This document shows positions 6,552-7,837 of a DNA stretch of 7,837 nt, piece after piece. This DNA is from an uncultured Collinsella sp. (GTDB taxonomy: Bacteria; Actinomycetota; Coriobacteriia; Coriobacteriales; Coriobacteriaceae). The position numbers were made by a program, and so were the translations under genes. The stretch's first letter is position 1. Every line of letters begins with the position of its first letter. The notes under the pieces were generated by a model. It worked only from the letters and a program-made list of their open reading frames with translations, ran no database searches and had not been told where the DNA came from. The stretch spans positions 1 through 7,837 of the forward strand of contig USHS01000053.1 in the NCBI GenBank assembly GCA_900554585.1, in the 5' to 3' direction.

Positions 6552-7277
6552 ATGGGCTTCCTTGACGAGATTAAAAATAAGATGCACCTTGGCGACCAGC
6601 AGGGTTACGACCAGGGCTATGGCCAGGATGACGACTACGGTTACGATGACGGCTACGATGATGGCTATCAGAACAACGGCTACAGCGGTACCTCGGGCGA
6701 GGGCTTCTATACCCAGGATGAGCCGAGCAACGGTCTGCTAGGCCAGACGCGCCGCGGTGAGGCCGAGTCGGTCGCCGTGTACACGCGTTCCGGACAGCTA
6801 GTCGGCGATGACTCGCGTCATGCAACGACGTACAATCCGCCGTCGCGTTCGCAGGATAGTGCCGCGGGCGGCTATCGTCCCGGCGCTTACGACACGCCGT
6901 CGAGCTATGCCGAGAGCGCCCGCGCTCGCGCCGCGGCGCCTGCGCCCGCCTCTGCGCCGAGCGACGGCTCGGCCTATGCGAGCAACATCATTAACGCCAC
7001 GCCGCAGTTGCCTGCCTATGTCCTGCGCCCTGAGAGCTATGACGATGTCGAGACGGTTGTCCGTCGCGTGCGCACCAAGCAGCCCGTTGCGCTGATTTTT
7101 GTTGGCGTTCGCACCGAGGTCGCCAAGCGCGTCCTGGACTTTAGCTATGGCTTTGCCTGCGGCCTGGGCGCTACGGTCAAAGAGGTGGGCGATCGCGTGT
7201 TTATGGTGCTGCCCGCCGGCTGCGAGGTCAAGGATTCGGACCTCAAGAAGCTGCGCGCCGACGGCTACCTTAAGTAA
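6552..7277 (+). CDS. sepF: Cell division protein SepF with long Tyr/Asp/Gly-rich linker
   Basis: 241 residues, longer than the roughly 150 of B. subtilis SepF because of an extended linker. SepF binds the FtsZ C-terminal peptide and the membrane, anchoring and bundling Z-ring filaments. The N terminus MGFLDEIKNKMHLG fits the amphipathic membrane-binding helix. Residues 18-44 are a low-complexity Gly-Tyr-Asp segment with GYDD repeats, followed by an Ala/Pro/Ser-rich stretch to about 145. The globular SepF (DUF552) core is at about 152-241, with motifs PVALIFVGVRTEVAKRVLDF (178-197) and VGDRVFMVLPAG (212-223), matching the G-x(6)-A-x-R-x(2)-DF pattern of the family. ATG 6552 has AGAGGA 7 bases upstream. 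The following yggT is in the same frame, 21 bases after the stop. Confidence 0.93.
   Translation: MGFLDEIKNKMHLGDQQGYDQGYGQDDDYGYDDGYDDGYQNNGYSGTSGEGFYTQDEPSNGLLGQTRRGEAESVAVYTRSGQLVGDDSRHATTYNPPSRSQDSAAGGYRPGAYDTPSSYAESARARAAAPAPASAPSDGSAYASNIINATPQLPAYVLRPESYDDVETVVRRVRTKQPVALIFVGVRTEVAKRVLDFSYGFACGLGATVKEVGDRVFMVLPAGCEVKDSDLKKLRADGYLK
6603..6683 (+). repeat. Degenerate GYDD-coding repeat inside sepF
   Basis: This stretch encodes residues 18-44 of SepF and is dominated by Gly, Tyr and Asp. The clearest part is a period-12 DNA repeat at 6639-6668 that reads GYDDGYDDGY. Synonymous differences between units (TAC/TAT, GAT/GAC, GGT/GGC) suggest an old or selected repeat, not a recent duplication. 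Confidence 0.6.
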
Positions 7278-7286
7278 ACCCAAGAC

Positions 7287-7301
7287 GAGGAGATTCCCAT
7301 C
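7287..7301 (+). promoter_or_regulatory. Ribosome binding site of yggT followed by a non-canonical ATC start
   Basis: GAGGAG at 7287-7292 is a strong Shine-Dalgarno match. Six bases later, at the ideal start position, lies ATC (7299-7301), not ATG, GTG or TTG. There is no ATG in any frame within a usable distance. This site decides the start of yggT used here. Confidence 0.55.
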
Positions 7302-7580
7302 AACATCTACACCATTGTCCAGTTGGTCAACACGCTGTTCAACTTCTACTCCACACTTATTGTGGTCTATTGCTTTATGACGTGGATTCCCATGAAGCAG
7401 GGCGGCCTGCTGCAGGATATTGCCGCGGTGCTCGATAGCGTCTGCGGTCCGTGGCTCAACCTGTTTCGTCGGTTTATTCCGCCGATGGGCGGCGTTGATT
7501 TTTCGCCGGTCGTTGCGATTATTGCGTTGCAGTTGGTGCAGAGGCTGATTCTGCAGCTTCTTATAGGTATACTCGTATAG
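7299..7580 (+). CDS. yggT: YggT/YlmG family small membrane protein, apparent ATC start
   Basis: 93 residues if started at ATC 7299, close to the usual 85-100 of single-unit YggT/YlmG proteins. The family is integral to the membrane; in Gram-positives it lies between sepF and divIVA and is linked to division or membrane organisation, with no defined biochemical activity. Two hydrophobic segments are visible (about 6-30 and 70-93), joined by the conserved family stretch VCGPWLNLFRRFIPPMGGVD (48-67) followed by FSP. Starting at ATC gives (f)MNIYTIVQLVNTLF, typical of the family, and is placed by GAGGAG at 7287-7292. The only canonical in-frame start, TTG 7323, has no ribosome site and would cut into the first membrane helix. 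The frame is open back to the sepF stop, so very weak read-through or a sequencing difference (ATG to ATC) are alternatives. Confidence 0.85.
   Translation: MNIYTIVQLVNTLFNFYSTLIVVYCFMTWIPMKQGGLLQDIAAVLDSVCGPWLNLFRRFIPPMGGVDFSPVVAIIALQLVQRLILQLLIGILV
7545..7573 (+). promoter_or_regulatory. Candidate sigma-70-type promoter for divIVA within the end of yggT
   Basis: TATACT (7568-7573) matches the -10 consensus at five of six positions, with a weak -35 CTGATT (7545-7550) at exactly 17 bp. The -10 is part of a short dyad TATAC-TC-GTATA (7568-7579). Transcription would start near 7580, giving divIVA a leader of about 60 bases. The -35 matches only three of six bases, so this is a moderate candidate; divIVA may also be read from upstream. 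Confidence 0.4.
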
Positions 7581-7601
7581 TACTGGCTCAGTAACTTACG
7601 T

Positions 7602-7616
7602 CGGGCGCCCGGCGCC
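7602..7616 (+). repeat. GC-rich palindrome upstream of divIVA
   Basis: CGGGCGCCCG (7602-7611) is a perfect 10-bp palindrome, directly overlapped by a hairpin GGCGC-CCG-GCGCC (7604-7616). No T-run follows. It lies in the predicted divIVA leader, 26 bases before the start codon and ahead of the ribosome site AAAGGAG (7628-7634). It could be an operator or a leader hairpin; the role is unknown. Confidence 0.35.
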
Positions 7617-7642
7617 AAGGCGATGATAAAGGAGAACTTGTT

Positions 7643-7837
7643 ATGGCTATTACCCCTGCTGACATCCAGGCTCAGACTTTCTCTGAGGCCAAGCGCGGCT
7701 ATGATCCCGCCGAGGTCGACGTCTTTTTGGAGACGCTGTCCTCCGAGGTTGACGCTATGCTTGCCAAGATTGTCGATCTTAAGGGTCGTCTGACTGCCAC
7801 CGAGCAGCAGCTTGCCGACACGCAGGCCCAGCTTGCC
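7643..7837 (+). CDS. divIVA: DivIVA/Wag31 family cell-division and polarity protein (partial, N terminus)
   Basis: The first 65 residues are present; the gene runs off the end of the window. DivIVA binds curved membrane at septum and poles through its N-terminal domain and oligomerises through coiled coils. The start MAITPADIQAQTFSEAKRGY followed by DPAEVDVFLETL (21-32) is the conserved N-terminal domain, and from about residue 33 the heptad-like Glu/Leu/Gln pattern suggests the start of a coiled coil. The membrane-contact position held by Phe17 in B. subtilis is Lys17 here, next to a conserved Arg18. ATG 7643 is preceded by AAAGGAG (7628-7634) 8 bases upstream. The place after sepF-yggT matches the usual Gram-positive order, but ylmH is absent between yggT and divIVA. 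Confidence 0.9.
   Translation, partial: MAITPADIQAQTFSEAKRGYDPAEVDVFLETLSSEVDAMLAKIVDLKGRLTATEQQLADTQAQLA

Overview
The window looks like chromosomal DNA of a GC-rich Gram-positive bacterium, most likely an actinobacterium of class Coriobacteriia (Collinsella-like). This is inferred from the gene set, protein character and base composition; no 16S or other taxonomic marker is present. All recognised genes are on the + strand and tightly packed. No tRNA, rRNA, CRISPR array, insertion sequence or phage gene was seen.

Layout: (i) bases 1-181 hold the C-terminal tail of FtsZ, followed by a strong intrinsic terminator (206-238). (ii) A 160-base leader (about 240-399) carries a tandem 11-bp repeat and a possible small upstream ORF. 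(iii) pgeF (400-1200) overlaps pstS by 4 bp, and pstS-pstC-pstA-pstB-phoU (1197-5633) follow as a complete high-affinity phosphate ABC transporter plus its regulator. (iv) After a 120-base gap with a hairpin come yggS (PLP homeostasis, 5754-6491), sepF (6552-7277), yggT (7299-7580) and the start of divIVA (7643-end).

The main point is the architecture. In many Gram-positive bacteria ftsZ is followed by pgeF/ylmD, yggS/ylmE, sepF/ylmF, yggT/ylmG, ylmH and divIVA. Here the same series is present (without ylmH), but the whole pst-phoU locus sits between pgeF and yggS, and pgeF is joined to pstS by an ATGA stop/start overlap. Phosphate uptake genes are therefore embedded in the cell-division cluster, and a wall-turnover gene probably shares a transcript with them.

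Functionally, PstS captures phosphate outside the membrane, PstC/PstA form the channel, PstB supplies ATP hydrolysis, and PhoU restrains the transporter and the Pho response. FtsZ, SepF and DivIVA act in septum assembly and polar or septal membrane organisation; the FtsZ tail that SepF normally binds is itself in the window. Secondary points of interest are a yggT gene with no ATG/GTG/TTG at the position set by its ribosome binding site (ATC instead), a PhoU with eroded metal-binding motifs and an acidic tail, and structured intergenic spacers.
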